Assembly: GCA_020631735.1 (NCBI GenBank)
Contig: CM036170.1
Location: 70,261,737-70,325,736, forward strand
Direction: 5' to 3'
DNA: 64,000 nt
From: Saccharum officinarum
Lineage: Eukaryota > Streptophyta > Magnoliopsida > Poales > Poaceae
The translations under genes and the position numbers were made by a program. The notes beneath the pieces were generated by a model. The model searched no databases and was not told where the DNA came from. It saw nothing but the letters and a program-made list of their open reading frames with translations. This document shows positions 42,090-55,301 of the stretch, in pieces (positions within the stretch are counted from its first letter, which is position 1; each line of letters opens with the position of its first letter).

Positions 42090-42882
42090 TGTCACACCCC
42101 AAAATTTTCAATTTTGGGTTGTGCATGAAAAACACTAAATAAAATAAATGATTTCAATATTTGAATAAATTTATTAGATAAGTTAAGTTGTTGCTAATTT
42201 AAATATAAAAAATTGTGGTTTTAAACTTTTTCATATTAATTTGATAATGTGGTGTTTGTGTGATGCTTGTCTTTGGTGTTGGTGAGTGCTATTATTTTCA
42301 AAATACCATAGGACGGCGATTACTTCTCACCGAAAAACTTTTTGGCATTTTCTGGATTTAAAATTTTAATTTCTGTGAGCTTAAATCTTTTCTATTGATC
42401 TCTTCATTAATCTTTTCATGAGCTCCAAATACATTATTTAGGTTCCTCGGTGTTCAATCTATCTCTGAAAATTTATCCCGAATTTCTTTTGAGGAATCAG
42501 AGTATTTTCTCGTGGCTTAAATACTAATTCTTGACTTTTCTAGAATTATTTTTAGTCATGAAATTAAATAATTATGAAAATAATTAATCCTCATCTTAGT
42601 CCATCTCAGTTCAAACCTTTACTAATCTATCAAGGCTTGTACCATTCTCTCTCGTTGACGCTAATCTATCTTTTTTTTAATTAATTTCCTTTGTTCCTTG
42701 GGCCTGTGTGTTTTGACGTGATGACAATCTAGGAAGCAAGCGAACTCTCCTTTATTCGTAGCTGGCCGTCAGTCTTTTCCTAGTAGAATAACCTTTGTTT
42801 CTTTTTCCCTTGGGATTATTGATTGGTCTAATGTGTACGCCGTGCACAGCAAGAACTCCAGAACAATCGTAACATGCTCGTC

Positions 42883-42890
42883 TATAAATA
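42883..42890 (+). promoter_or_regulatory. TATA box of the solo LTR
   Basis: TATAAATA sits in CGTCTATAAATAGCAAGG, a near-perfect plant TATA context, about 790 bp into the LTR and about 90 bp upstream of the captured protease fragment. Transcripts from it would run straight into the captured sequence. Confidence 0.65.
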
Positions 42891-42974
42891 GCAAGGCCCC
42901 CATAGCATCCTTTTCTAAACCTTTGCAACCCTTAATCTATTTGATCAAATCCCACATAACCCTATGCTGTCGCC

Positions 42975-43560
42975 GCCGTCGGCCGCGACGGCTGGCTCCT
43001 TGGCACCGTCGACTTGCCCCTTGGCGGCATCGGGCTCCCCACGGCGACTGGATTGAGATCGGCTCGCCACCCAAGGGCTACTACGTGCACGTGGACACCG
43101 GCAGCGATATCCTCTGGGTCAACTGCATCCGTTGCGATGGCTGCCCCCACCAGAAGCGGCCTCGGGATAGAACTGACGCAGTACGACCCCGCCGGGAGCG
43201 GGACCACGGTGGGGTGCGACCAGGAGTTCTGCGTCGCCAACAGCCTGGACGGCGTCCCCCCCCCCCCCCCCGCGTGCCTCTCGACGTCGTCGCCGTGCCA
43301 GTTCAGGATCGCCAACGGAGATGGGAGCTCAACCACCGGCTTCTATGTCTCAGATTCCGTGCAGTACAACCAGGTGTCCGGCAACGGCCAGATCACCCCG
43401 TCCAATGACAGCATCACGTTTGGGTGAGCGGTGTGGTGCTCAGCTTGGTGGGGATTTGGGATCCTCGAGCCAGGCCCTTGATGGGATTCTTGGGTTCGGC
43501 CAGGCCCCTCCCCGCTGGCCAAGCCCCTTTTCCCACGATGTGCAGCAACAACACCTCCGT
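42975..43560 (+). pseudogene. Captured fragment of a plant pepsin-type (A1) aspartic protease gene
   Basis: In changing frames the plus strand encodes LPLGGIGLPTATG, then SPPKGYYVHVDTGSDILWVN with CIRCDGCP, then SGLGIELTQYDPAGSGTTVG, CDQEFCVANS, GDGSSTTGFYVSDSVQYNQV and, after another shift, CGAQLGGDLGSSSQALDGIL with GFGQ. DTGS is the first catalytic motif of A1 proteases, and the Cys-rich loop is the plant nepenthesin/'aspartic proteinase-like' type. Frameshifts occur near 43053, near 43155 and at about 43425, where eight extra bases follow TTTGGGT. The second catalytic DTG/DSG half is absent, so it cannot be an active protease. A run of 12 C at 43257-43268 is a further slippage site. Confidence 0.85.
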
Positions 43561-45602
43561 GGTCACGTTCAGATGAACCTGACGACCCAAGGTACAAGAT
43601 GCTCGTAATTACAGAATTGCTACTCAATCATGTAATCCCCACCGTTTTGTTGTTTTATGTCCGATTCGAGTCGTTCAAGTCACGTTAGATTCGTGTCGTC
43701 ACGCTCTACACGGTAGTGCTAATGTTTGTCATGTCTTATAATTATGAATTTATTGATTTAAAATACAATTTGATTAGTATTAATTTAATAGTTTTTAATT
43801 AAAAGTGACATAGGTTTATAATTTCGTTTTTGTTGCTTTTGATCGTGGCGATGTAAGTGACATGTTAGCAACGCTGTTTTTCATGTCCCGCGTTTATGAA
43901 TATAATTAATTTGATTAATGTTTAGTTAGCGAGTGCTCTCTTTAATTAATTAAAAAGCAATTTAGGTTTAACTCAATTAATATTACTGGTTCTTGATTAT
44001 AATTTATTTAGTTTAAATATAAAACATGAGATGGTTCGGTTAGTGCTTGTATATATGTCACGTTATATGAATTATAGATATTTGATTAGAATAATTAATG
44101 TTTATGCCATGCTTCTTTAAATTTAAAATGACATAGGTTCATGCGTCGGCACTTTCTTAAAATGTTAACTCGATTAATATTCACATTGATGCGTTTTTAT
44201 TTATAAATTGTTTAGTAGATGCAAATCATGGCTACCCAGTTTGTACAATAGCAGAGCATCGATGCGTGTCCATTGAACTCTTGTTAGCATGATGACATCA
44301 TCCCGACATCACCCACACTTTATTGCCGTTTTCCTTTAGAAAAACAAATCCCGAAATACAATGGAAATACGTATACACATACAATCTCGTTTAGGCCATA
44401 TCTTCCACGTTTTAACTCCGATTTGACCCGTTCAAGTTGCGTTAGGTTTGTATTTGCGAGCTCAACATGTTAGTGTAGCTGTACAGTCGGTTTAGAAAAT
44501 TTAATTTTCGAGTTTATATTAAAATAATTATTTATCTATAGGAAATCTTAGAAAATTCATAACTTTCACGTTTTAAATCTGAATTTCATGATCTTTACGT
44601 CTATGTGATCGTAGTAACGTGTAGAAGAGTTTTATAAACTTTTTATACTGTTTTGATATTGTTGGTGTACTGTTTTAATTATGTCTTTTTGTTTGCTTCG
44701 TGTATGATTGCTCGGATGATTGTGTGTTGATGCTTGATGATCGAGTATAGACGGTGAGCAGTTTCTTGACGATCGGGAGTATTATTTTGAGCTAGACCAG
44801 CAGTATCATCAGGAAAGCTTTGATCAAGGCAAGTATAACATGGGACCATCCTTGTTGTTCTAATCACTGAAATTATCATACATATGCATGTGTCCTCCTT
44901 GACAACCATAGAGATTATAATTTAGCTATTGATATCTTGTTTCCTTGTCACCTATGGGTTGTGCATTTGGATAGCTATTGCTAGTGCTTAATTATGAACA
45001 ATGATCTTGTAGTTTGATTAATGGATTAAGCAACCAACCATTAAGATGATTTTATTACTGTTGAAAATGGGGCTAGAGCAAGGGGTTATATTGTTGCTCT
45101 GGTTTCTGTTCATAAGGACTTATCTGTACGTGATCATCCGGGACATATAGTACAGCTGTGAGGGCTATATGGCTCTGGCTCTAGTTGTTTAAGAGACCTT
45201 TTCTAGCTTGTTAGTGGTTACCTTAATTGGCGTAAGAATGGCTTGACACGTTGGGTGTAGGACAGCCTCTAGTCTATGAGTATAGCCGAGAAGGAATTGT
45301 GCCATTTGAAAAGGGGTTCCTACATCTGCCTGTCGAGTGAATCTATTGGCCCTAACTTATTAGACGAACTTTTGAATGGCTTTATATGGTTTTCGATGTT
45401 TTGGGCCTTGCAAACCCATGCATTTGGAAATCATAACTCACAGTGAAAGTGTACACCTCTGCGCAGAGTTAAAAACTGGTATACTAGTCATGCCCACGGA
45501 TACGGGCGGCCTTGAAACATCTACAAATAGATGATCACTATTGTTATATTATGTTTACTTACTGTTGATTATTATTATGCTCATGTTAATGCTATTCATT
45601 AT
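43561..45602 (+). other. Remaining left body of the solo LTR
   Basis: AT-rich LTR sequence without a reading frame of note, continuing to the LARD insertion point. It includes ACGATCGGGAGTATTATTTT at about 44779-44798, the kind of conserved block found in R/U5 regions of grass LTRs. Confidence 0.5.
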
Positions 45603-48600
45603 TGTAACGGAACCGTCCAAATTATAAGAGCACAAGTACAAAAACAATCACCGAAATGATCAAATTCTCGCACTTGAGCCCATATAACTCCGGTAGTCCA
45701 ATGAAATCACGAGGGAATTCAAACCAACCAACATACAAGCCAAGATCGTAGTGATTCAACATAACAAGTCACATGTTATAACCATTTCACAAGTAATTCA
45801 ATATACATCGGAGTTTAACATAGTTATTACAACTTAAGTTCAAAAGTAGCGGAAGCAAAGTAATTTGAAACTAACATTATTCTTATTTCAAATACATGCC
45901 AGTACCATGGTCGACTTCCAACAAAAGCATTAGAGAGAGGATAACTCAGAAGGATCATGCCCGTGATCACACTCCGCCTCTACGGCAGGAGTCAACCAAC
46001 TCTTGCAGCCGCCATGATACATCACAACCTGCAACAAGTGGGGATAAAACCCTGAGTACAAGAAGGTACTCAGCTAGACTTACCCGTCAGAAACCAGAAA
46101 TAAGGTGACACCAAGGATTATGCAAGGCTGATATGAAGTGGGCTAGCTTGACAACTTTTTGCATAAAAGCTTAATATAGATGATTAATCATTAATGCTTA
46201 AGCATCAAGTTAATTATCATTAACCTATCATCTATATTAGAACCTGTACTAGAGCACTCACTTTATTAGGAGCAAACAATATTAACCATAGCAGGTATAA
46301 ATTGAGGCAACCTTTCCATCGTGATCCAATTAACCATCCGTTCAATTTAATGGAATCTACGTTGCCGCTGCTCAAGTCAAGTGCTCACTAACCGGGAGCG
46401 ACGGCGATTCGAATCGAATTCCTATCCAGCTGGAGGGGTATTTCTAACACTCACCGTGCAGACCCCTGCCAGGGTCGCACAGGCCACCTTTTCATATGAT
46501 TCAGGAATCGCGGGTCCGAATGATGTCGCGACCCCAAGAGCGACACTCTGCCAGGTGATAGGGACTCTAACCCCCATGGTCTCACGCCAATGTCCCCAAG
46601 CACATCCTTTCTCTCCTCCAAGAAGCAACCTACCATTCGATTCCCGGCCTGAATCACATTACTCGGCTTCGCGGTCGGAACGACTTATCCGGCCAACTAA
46701 GTGTTAGACTGCGTTCAACATGACTCAAGGACGTACAGCGAATCGGTCCTTAAACGACTCAGACGGGGATAGATTCACACCCAAGACCTCCATGTCTTGT
46801 TGCTTCACTATCGTCATCCCGCCCGGTCTCATTTCATTTTATTAACACATGGTTCCATTCCACGATAGCAATATAGCCAACCGTGCCATATATGAATATC
46901 CCTATATCTCGCAGGTGACAGGAAATCACCTGACTTCTACCGCTTAAAGCAGGGCTAAGCATCTACTCGATCCTAGTCTATGTAGGATTCAAGGATTCAT
47001 ATATCTGGACAAGGAATGATATAATGCAGCAAGGGTTTCCAACCAACTCCTATCACTTAATGCAACAATACTTATAACATATATATAATTAATTGCTTTA
47101 AAGATAGGAGGCTTATAATGCTCCGGGGCTTGCCTGGGATCCGACTCAAGTTAGAGTATGTCAGATGAGTTCACTTGGCGAGCATCTTCCAATCTACCAC
47201 TTGTCCGGTCCTTCGATCTTCGGGATGGATCCGCCAACTCCATCTTCGGGTTTGGCTCCACCTTAGATCCTTCACGCGTTTCTGCTAGCGTACCTAAATG
47301 AGGTGCAATAATGCATGTGTATGAATGCATAGAAGTGAAATAAACAAAGTAATCATGCAAGCATACCAAAGTTCACATAAACACCTAGAGCTAATTAACT
47401 TAATCCTCATTAAGACATAACATAGAAGAGGGCAAGCACATCAATCAAGAACAAGTCTCACAAGATCACAGGGTACCACCCAAGTATCATCAAAGATATG
47501 AGTCACACTTCAATACCCAAGCATGACAAAGTTAATCAAAGCACTACAACTAAAATCTGTCACTTTCTGGACATACATATAGTAGCTCAATAAATCAATC
47601 ATATCTGGAATTTTATAAATCCGAATGACTTGCAAGAAGACATTATGGAAAGCTTATGAAATTCTCTACATTTAATTTATAATCATCACAGCATGATTCC
47701 AAAGTTTAACATGTCGAATTTACACAAACACAGAAACTGGTCTAACAAGACAGAGAGCAAGCAATTCTGTAACCCAACTTTAAACAGCTATAACTCCTAA
47801 ACCACATGGCCAAATGCCACCAAATTTTAACAGCAGCTAGATACATAAATTATCTACAACTTTTGTATAAATAAGTTTCACAACAAAGCACATTATCATG
47901 AAGAATTTTGCTAAGTTCTCAGATCTGTCCAGAAACATTATTTGCAAGAAATAATTATTAACTTATGTTGCAAACATATAATTGGACAAAACCAACTTTA
48001 CCAACATTTCATACATGACTAATAAACACCAGAAAACATAGTGTCAATTACTAAATAAATTATTTTAATACATTTTCTTAATTTATTTAGATAATTAGGT
48101 GGAATTATGAACACCTATCAAAAGTGCACAATAAATTCTACAAAAATTACAGTGGCCTAAATATTCTCTCAAAAGTCTACTGTCCAAATTTCAAGCCATT
48201 TATACAAGTATATCAACCTCTATGAAAAAGAAAAATAGATATTGCAATAAATCATGTGAGAACAAGTTAAACCTAAAACTCCATATTTTTCTATGAACAC
48301 ATGGCCATATTATTGTTTCTTAGGTTACCACAATATCATGCAAGGACAGTGGAACACCATTTTCCATTTTTACATTCATATAATATTTATAATGCATTTA
48401 AAACCATTTATTTAGCCCTTAGCAAGATAAATCACTAACTCAGTCATGCATGCACCATAAATCATGCAATTTTAACCATGCATCAAGCATCACTCGGAGA
48501 GGCTACAAATAAATTTGCATGTCATTTTGAGCACTACAACTCCAGATCAAAAATAACAAGGAAAACAAGCGTTTATTTTCCATTTAACAAGATCTAGGTA

Positions 48601-50384
48601 AAACATCCTGAAACCCAGAAACAACCTATAAGTTTTATATTTTTCTTAGACAGTGCATATTACTAGAAGACCAACAAAATTGGAATCACTAATTTTGGAC
48701 TTCTAAAACTCTAGATATTGATGAAAGCAAGTTAATCCATTTCCAAAACCACTTTTCACTAATGAATTTCTACAGCACAAACACATGCATGCATGGCACA
48801 ACCGATTGCCCTAACATGCAGATCACTTCACAAGGATTCCAACAAAATAAATTGCACAATTTTCGGAGCTACCAAATATGAAATAGAGATTTTACAAGAT
48901 AAAAGAAAATCTGTAAATTTGAGGTGCCATTGCTCTATGAGGTGGGGTCCACTCGTCATAGGGACAGAGCATGGTCTTCTTCCTCACGGAGACGGATCGG
49001 AGAGGACGACAGTTTCGGTGGGCTCGGCCGGCTGCGGCAGGGAAGCGCTGGTCGGGCTCGACCGTGCCTGGCCTTGGCCTTGGCCGGCTGCAGGCAGCAG
49101 CAGCGCAGCGACTGAGCAGCGCCAGAACAGCACCGGTGGCAGCTCCAGCTTCGGCGACGCCTGCACGCATGCACGGTTGCAGCTACCGGCCCGGTCTGCC
49201 AACGGCGACGAGCCAGGGTGGAGGAGGGAGTGGTGATGGAGGGGAGCAGCGGCGGTAGCGCAGCAGCGGCAGCGAGCTCTGCTCGCGTCCATGGCTGATG
49301 GCCGCGGCGCAAGGAGAGAGGCGAGGGAGAGCGAGTGAGAGAGAGCGCTGGGGAGTGGGGAGCTCGGCTCCACCTCTGTATGGCGTTGGGGAGTGGGGCG
49401 CGTGGCAAAGGAAGGGCAAGGTGGCGAGCGCGGGGCGAGCACGCGAGGCACGCGGCGGAAGCTGTCTGCTCCGGTCGGCACGGCACTGTTACAGCTGAAA
49501 ATTCAATTTTCAATACCACCTCAAATGTACAACTGAACATCGTTTTTCTCCACTTCGTAACTCTCTAACCGGTTGATGATTTGTTCCATTGATTACACCG
49601 TTGTGTAGAGCTACACGCATACTACAACTTTGATTAAGGGACCTAGGATTGATTCGGCCTGGTTTGCAAACTAAAAATCACCAAAGGCAGGTACATGGAA
49701 ACGGAAATCGCGAATTTCAGTCATTCCAGACTTAGCCGATTTTCGAAGCTTCAAAACAGCACTGTATTGCAACTTTGAGCCTCTGTTGGACTTATTTCCA
49801 TGCTGAACTAGGGTATGATCCAAAAACAAAGTTTGTTCTACACATCATGAACTACAACTTTTATTTAGGGTGCAACTCCATGCAAGCACTGTAAGTGATT
49901 GGTCAACACAGGTCAAAGTAGCATCACGGTAAAGCTTAAATCTAATTTTTAGACTGATTGATGCATTTTCTCGACCTCAGCTCAACATGAATCCTTCATG
50001 ACTTTTGTTGTAGAGTTAATCTAGAGTCATTTGGGCAAAGTTGCAAGGTTTGGTTGATGATCTATAATTCCATTCACTTAATGGGGCAATTTCCAATAGG
50101 AGCGGAACTTATCATTTCATGTGACTTTTTGATTCCAAACTTCATGAAACTTTTTCAGGGATCAATATAGATAGTTATTGATGTGAGACATGTGAAGATA
50201 CTTTGATAACAACACCCAAGCATATATCGTAAAAATGGCCTATATGCAAAGAAGGGTGCAGCATCCAAGTTTAGATTAGTGTTTATTTCCATAGTTTTGA
50301 CCTTGGCATCGTCATCTCCACTAATTTGTCGTGTTTGAGCTTAAACCCACTACTTAATTGGTGATCAACACCTGGGGTGTTACA
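45603..50384 (-). repeat. LARD 3' LTR (4782 bp)
   Basis: The outer end is TGTAACGGAACCGTCC (plus strand) and the inner end CCTGGGGTGTTACA. It includes a sharply GC-rich island (about 48930-49490) in otherwise AT-rich sequence, with open frames on both strands up to 194 codons. On the minus strand an ATG in good context (CAGCCATGGACG, about 49290) heads a frame of about 100 codons. The same frames occur in the other LTR simply because it is a copy. Confidence 0.92.
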
Positions 50385-50402
50385 GCCCTCCCCCCTTAAA
50401 AG
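50385..50402 (-). promoter_or_regulatory. LARD polypurine tract
   Basis: The minus strand reads CTTTTAAGGGGGGAGGGC directly before the LTR start TGTAACACC. The purine run AAGGGGGGAGGG is typical of the plus-strand primer. Confidence 0.82.
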
Positions 50403-53400
50403 AATCGCGTCCCGAGATTCGAAATGGAAGACCTTTTAAGGGAGAGAGACACGTTATCTAGTTCTCAATATCTACTATAGCATTCATCTACAAAGCTTTG
50501 ACATTGGTGGAACTACTTTGGTCAAGGCACTTTCTAATACTTACTCTTCATGGTAAAATTTGTCTGAAGAATTTCCTTCATTGACTTCCATGAAGCATTG
50601 TTACTTTGGGAGGAATCCAAGATTGCACATACTGCATTCTCAGTGTACGGAGATCATTTGGTCCATGAGTGAACCACTCACAAGTATCTGACTCTCTAAA
50701 GAGCACCACATAGGCCATATGAACTTGACACTAGACCAAAATTTTCAAAAGTATACTCGTTGAAATGACTCTATGTTCACATGGTTTTGAAAAGCAGTCC
50801 TCTACCAAAATGGCTTGAGCACAACCTTCCAACAGTGTGAGACCATAGACGACAAATATACTCTGAGGCTATAGGATACTGACTAACCAATAGACAAGGT
50901 CTATGTTGGTCGTAAATATTCAATCCTTTCAATATCAACTAATGGAAAACTACTTAAGGTTCCATGTGTGCAGTTCTCTTTCTCTGATGACAACACTATA
51001 TTATCTGAGTCTATCGATGGGTTAGTGAATGTGATAGCTGACTCTGTCGGCTTCGTATTTCTACCAACAGCTATCTAAAAGATTCTTTTATCCAAAAACA
51101 ACAGTTATCTGGGTTGAATCAGATGCAACCTCTTTGGTAAAAACATTTATAAGGTACCAAAGTATGTCATCATTAAAAAAAAATCATTGCCAAAGAAAGA
51201 TGTAGCGAGGCCTTAAGGACAACAAAAGTTGTAATTATTCACTTAACCGCGGGGAGTAGTCTACCACCAAGCGATCGAGTAAAAATTTTCCTTTATTACT
51301 TAGTTGCACTGTAAGTTGAGTTGACTTGCAGCATAACAACTTTGTCAGGCCAACTTTCACCTTGAGGCTTCCTTTTTAGTATCAACAGCAGCTCCAAGAT
51401 GGAAAATCTGTTGTTTGACACTTTTCAAATTGCTTTTGTTTCGCGATGGCATACATTGATTTGTAGAAACCAAGGCTACTCGTACATTGGGGATACAAGA
51501 AACCAAAAGCAAATGAAAGAGTGTAAACTAGTATCTGTGAGACCTCAAAGGGTCATCCAACAGCAGATCTCGACTATTAAATTGCATATCAATTCGAGGA
51601 TGCACATGCTTTGAACTTGCGGGTTACTTTTGCAAGGCAAAACACATACTTTATCTACTTCTTCACCTTAGCTGATAGAACATCTTGCACTATCTGTGTG
51701 ATTGTCCAAGATGGAATTGACTTGATCACAATGGCTCCGGAAGATAGAGTATCACTCAAGTTGTTGGCTAGTTGATTAACTTCTTGTTGGTTATTGCTTT
51801 TTAAGACATAGCCTTTGTAGCTACCAAGGAGTCGTTACCTAGCTGGAGATTAATGTTCCTATTGGTAACTAATCAGTTGTCTCTCAACACTAAAAAGTTC
51901 CAAATCTTCATTCTTGATCACAATAATTGTGGTTGATACAAGGCAGATGGTTGCCATCGAAGTCAGCAGATAAGGAGTCACACCAGAGATGGTTGATTTC
52001 GACAGTATGGCCATTATGCATACAACGGTTAAAACTTGTATATTTTAACGATTGAGTCTTATCCCACGGATGACTTGTCCACTTAAGTGTTGTGTGTCCT
52101 TTCCATCCAATAGGGATGAGATATTTTTCTCCCTAGATGGCGGTCGTCAATACTTGGGCAACTAAGTAGAGTCACTTGACTACCACATCTTGTAGTCCAT
52201 TAATGTTTATGTCGGTGACCTGTTCTTCAAAGGTTATCCTCTTAGCAACTTCAGGAGGAAACTCCACTACTTTCGGTCTAAGATATGGATCTTATGATAC
52301 AATATGGAGAGATAACCAAGAAACAGTTCACATGAGAATAACACGTTGATGTTGTTTCGCAATGGATCATGACTAGAAACCACGATACCAGCGCGTGCCC
52401 AGTAGCACAACCATGTGCCGGCCGGTCACAAGGAGGCCCTAGGTTTCGTCGCGGCACCGTTAGCTGCTACTCATAACACCATTACCGATCACACCCCAAG
52501 GTAAAATTTCAAGTGACACAATTTGGGTGGTAAAAACAAGCATTATACAAGGAGGTATAGCAAGTAAAGGTAGTCATAAGGTTTAAAATCAACGAGGAGG
52601 AGATCCGTAGATCAAACACCTCACAAGAGATCATAGCTCAATTCCTAAAGACAACTGATCGATGGACTCTTGCTTAAATTCTATGCACGACTTGCGTCCA
52701 CCAAGGTGAGTTCCAGATAGAAGATTAATAGGAGATTCATTCATGTTGGGCAACAACATGAGATCAAGATCGATAAACATCCCGAGACTTGGGAAGGTTG
52801 AGGATGGCTTAAGCAAACTTCATGGACAAAATTGAGGTACCACTCAAAGATTGAGTTGATAAGGTAGATGCATGAAATTGCAAGCATACGATTTAGAGGC
52901 CATAGCAGAGAGACGTGGTGTCACACTAGCTAACCTTTGGGAGAGGTAACCGGAAGGTCCAACACGGATTTAGGTACGGTCTCCACAACTGGCAACGTAC
53001 GAACCATGGTCAAAGGCTAGCGTTGATAAAAGTTAACTTGGTTGGTCAGATGACAAGGGTCTTCACACAGAAAGGGTTGCAAAACATCCACGGCTCATGT
53101 AAACAAATAGGAGAACTAAACTTTGGGCTTTCGGTCAAGCAAAGGCATGGATACAAACATTCAAGGGCTAACCACCAAGTCTACAGGCTCAGGCTCCTAA
53201 GATAGAGAACCTAATGGAAGACAACAACCATATAATTACGTATGTGAATGTTGTTCTAGGATAAAGCTATGTGACCCTCGTATGCTCACCGAGGACAAAC
53301 GAGGTGACAACTAGGGCGCTACCAAGATAACAAGCATACATACAACATCACAATCAAGCAATCATTTGAGAAAATTCAAACAATGGGCTTAAGCAACCAA

Positions 53401-55284
53401 TATAAAGCACAAGGCTCACCCAAAATAAGCATTTATCTCAAGCATGAACTAACTACAAGTTTAGTCCAAACAAACGTTAATTAAAGAGGCCAACTTAGCA
53501 TGTGCCCAGAATCTGGACAGCAGCACAGTAGTTACTTGTTTCTACCATAGCTGAGGTTGTAGACATCCCATAAAGGTGATCCTAGACTTTCTAGAAAGCT
53601 TAGAAAGATGGCTACACATTAGTTATTCATACCAATAGCTAATTCATAGATTAACATGGTCAAACATGCTGATGTTTCCGATCTGTACCATTATGGACAG
53701 AAAACTGACAAGAACTTCAAAAATGCAAAACTGGAGTTTTAGGGACACAACAAGGCTAAGCCTTAACTTTGTGTAAAGCTTATTAAGTTGTCTATAACTT
53801 TCTTATTATCATATTAAGATGATTCTATATCTAACAAGGCCAAACAAGACAAAGAAGACATCTCTGCCCAGATTTGGACAGATTCTGTCATTCAACTTTA
53901 CAAGCTCATAAGTAGAGATTTAGACCACCCCAATTGGTGTTATAGGACAATTTGGAAAGCTTAGAAAAAGTACTACACTTCTTCTATTATCTCCAAGACA
54001 TGATTCCTTATGCACATAGGTCAAACAAACCAAACATACAGATCTATTCTGAACATGAGCAGATTTTGACAACAACTTCTAAAATTTATATCTCCCAAAC
54101 CATAAGGCCTAGGGTCTTGAAATTTTTAGGACAAGCTATATAATTAAGTTAGCGACAACTTTGGTATTCTCTATAACTACAGAAAACACCATTATGATCA
54201 TAAAAGCATCAATACATTAGAAACCGCTCTAGCAGTCAACGTTCAATAAGCAAAACAAAGCTTGCCTTTATTCTACTTAACAAGAGAGCACACAAACATG
54301 TTATTCTAGTAGCTCTAAATTTTGTTACCTTAGACCAACACCAATTTAATTCATTTATGAGAATCCATAATTATTTAAGTGAGGTCTAAAGCATTGGCAA
54401 ATGCTTGGGTGAGCAACATAGAGTAAGACATTTTTGTTTAGCTTCACACAAGAAGGATAGTGTACTACATTGATCACAAGTTACTTATCATTTGAACAAG
54501 GGTGAAAGGAACATAGTCATGCATAAAGCAATAATCATGAAGATGCATGCTTCGTCCTATTCGTCCTCACAAGATTGCCAACCTAAGGTGGCGATCACGT
54601 TCTATGTCGGTGGCATAACACGCACTCTCTCGATATATAGCTAGTCGTCAGCTACATTCGACTTACGCATTCGTGGTTAGCGTACCTGCAGAAAATTTTC
54701 ATTGCAGCCCAACAATTCCCCAAATATAGCACATAATGAAAGCAGGAAGTAAAATTTTTAAGTACTCTCATATACATATACCCCTGTATATATACATGTA
54801 GCACCAAAGCTACCCGAATCATTAATCACCCACAATTAAGTACCTTCATATATACATGTGTGTAACATGTAAATAATCCAGTAACCAAAACTAGCTCTCC
54901 CCTAGACCGCAGGTTGTACGGTCATGCTCTCACAACTCACACTTACCTGAGCGTAGGTGCGATGTTACATAAAAGTAAACTAGCGACATATATGACTATT
55001 TCATATATGAAGGCTACCTCTAATCTAACACACCGGTAGCATAGTGTGGGAGAGTCATCACACATACATACCTTGGTCTAGGCGTAGATGCATAAATGAA
55101 AACCCCAAGTTAGTACTTATATAAGCCACCTAATAATCCTTATATAGGCATAAGGAAATTGACCACTGGCATACTTAGATTTAGAATTCAGTTTTCACAA
55201 ACCTATATATAGCTATAAGTTGATAAAACTGATTTTTATAAAACAAATCCTTTGTTTAAACATATGACATGTTAAATGTTGAAT
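50403..55284 (-). other. LARD internal region, non-coding
   Basis: About 4.9 kb of AT-rich sequence without any frame longer than about 70 codons and without recognisable retroelement domains on either strand. In LARDs this part is thought to be kept for RNA structure and packaging. Near the polypurine tract it reads (minus) CGAATCTCGGGACGCGATTC, a block also seen just before the 3' LTR of some Ty3/gypsy elements, hinting at the source lineage. Confidence 0.7.
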
Positions 55285-55299
55285 CTTGCTCCGATACCA
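55285..55299 (-). promoter_or_regulatory. LARD primer-binding site
   Basis: The minus strand reads TGGTATCGGAGCAAG two bases after the LTR end. Eleven of the first 12 bases match TGGTATCAGAGC, the site for initiator tRNA-Met. Confidence 0.85.
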
Positions 55300-55301
55300 G
55301 C

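Noticed and set aside
42833..43408. Functional aspartic protease gene
   Set aside because: The frame changes at least three times, the second catalytic half is absent, and the fragment sits inside an LTR.
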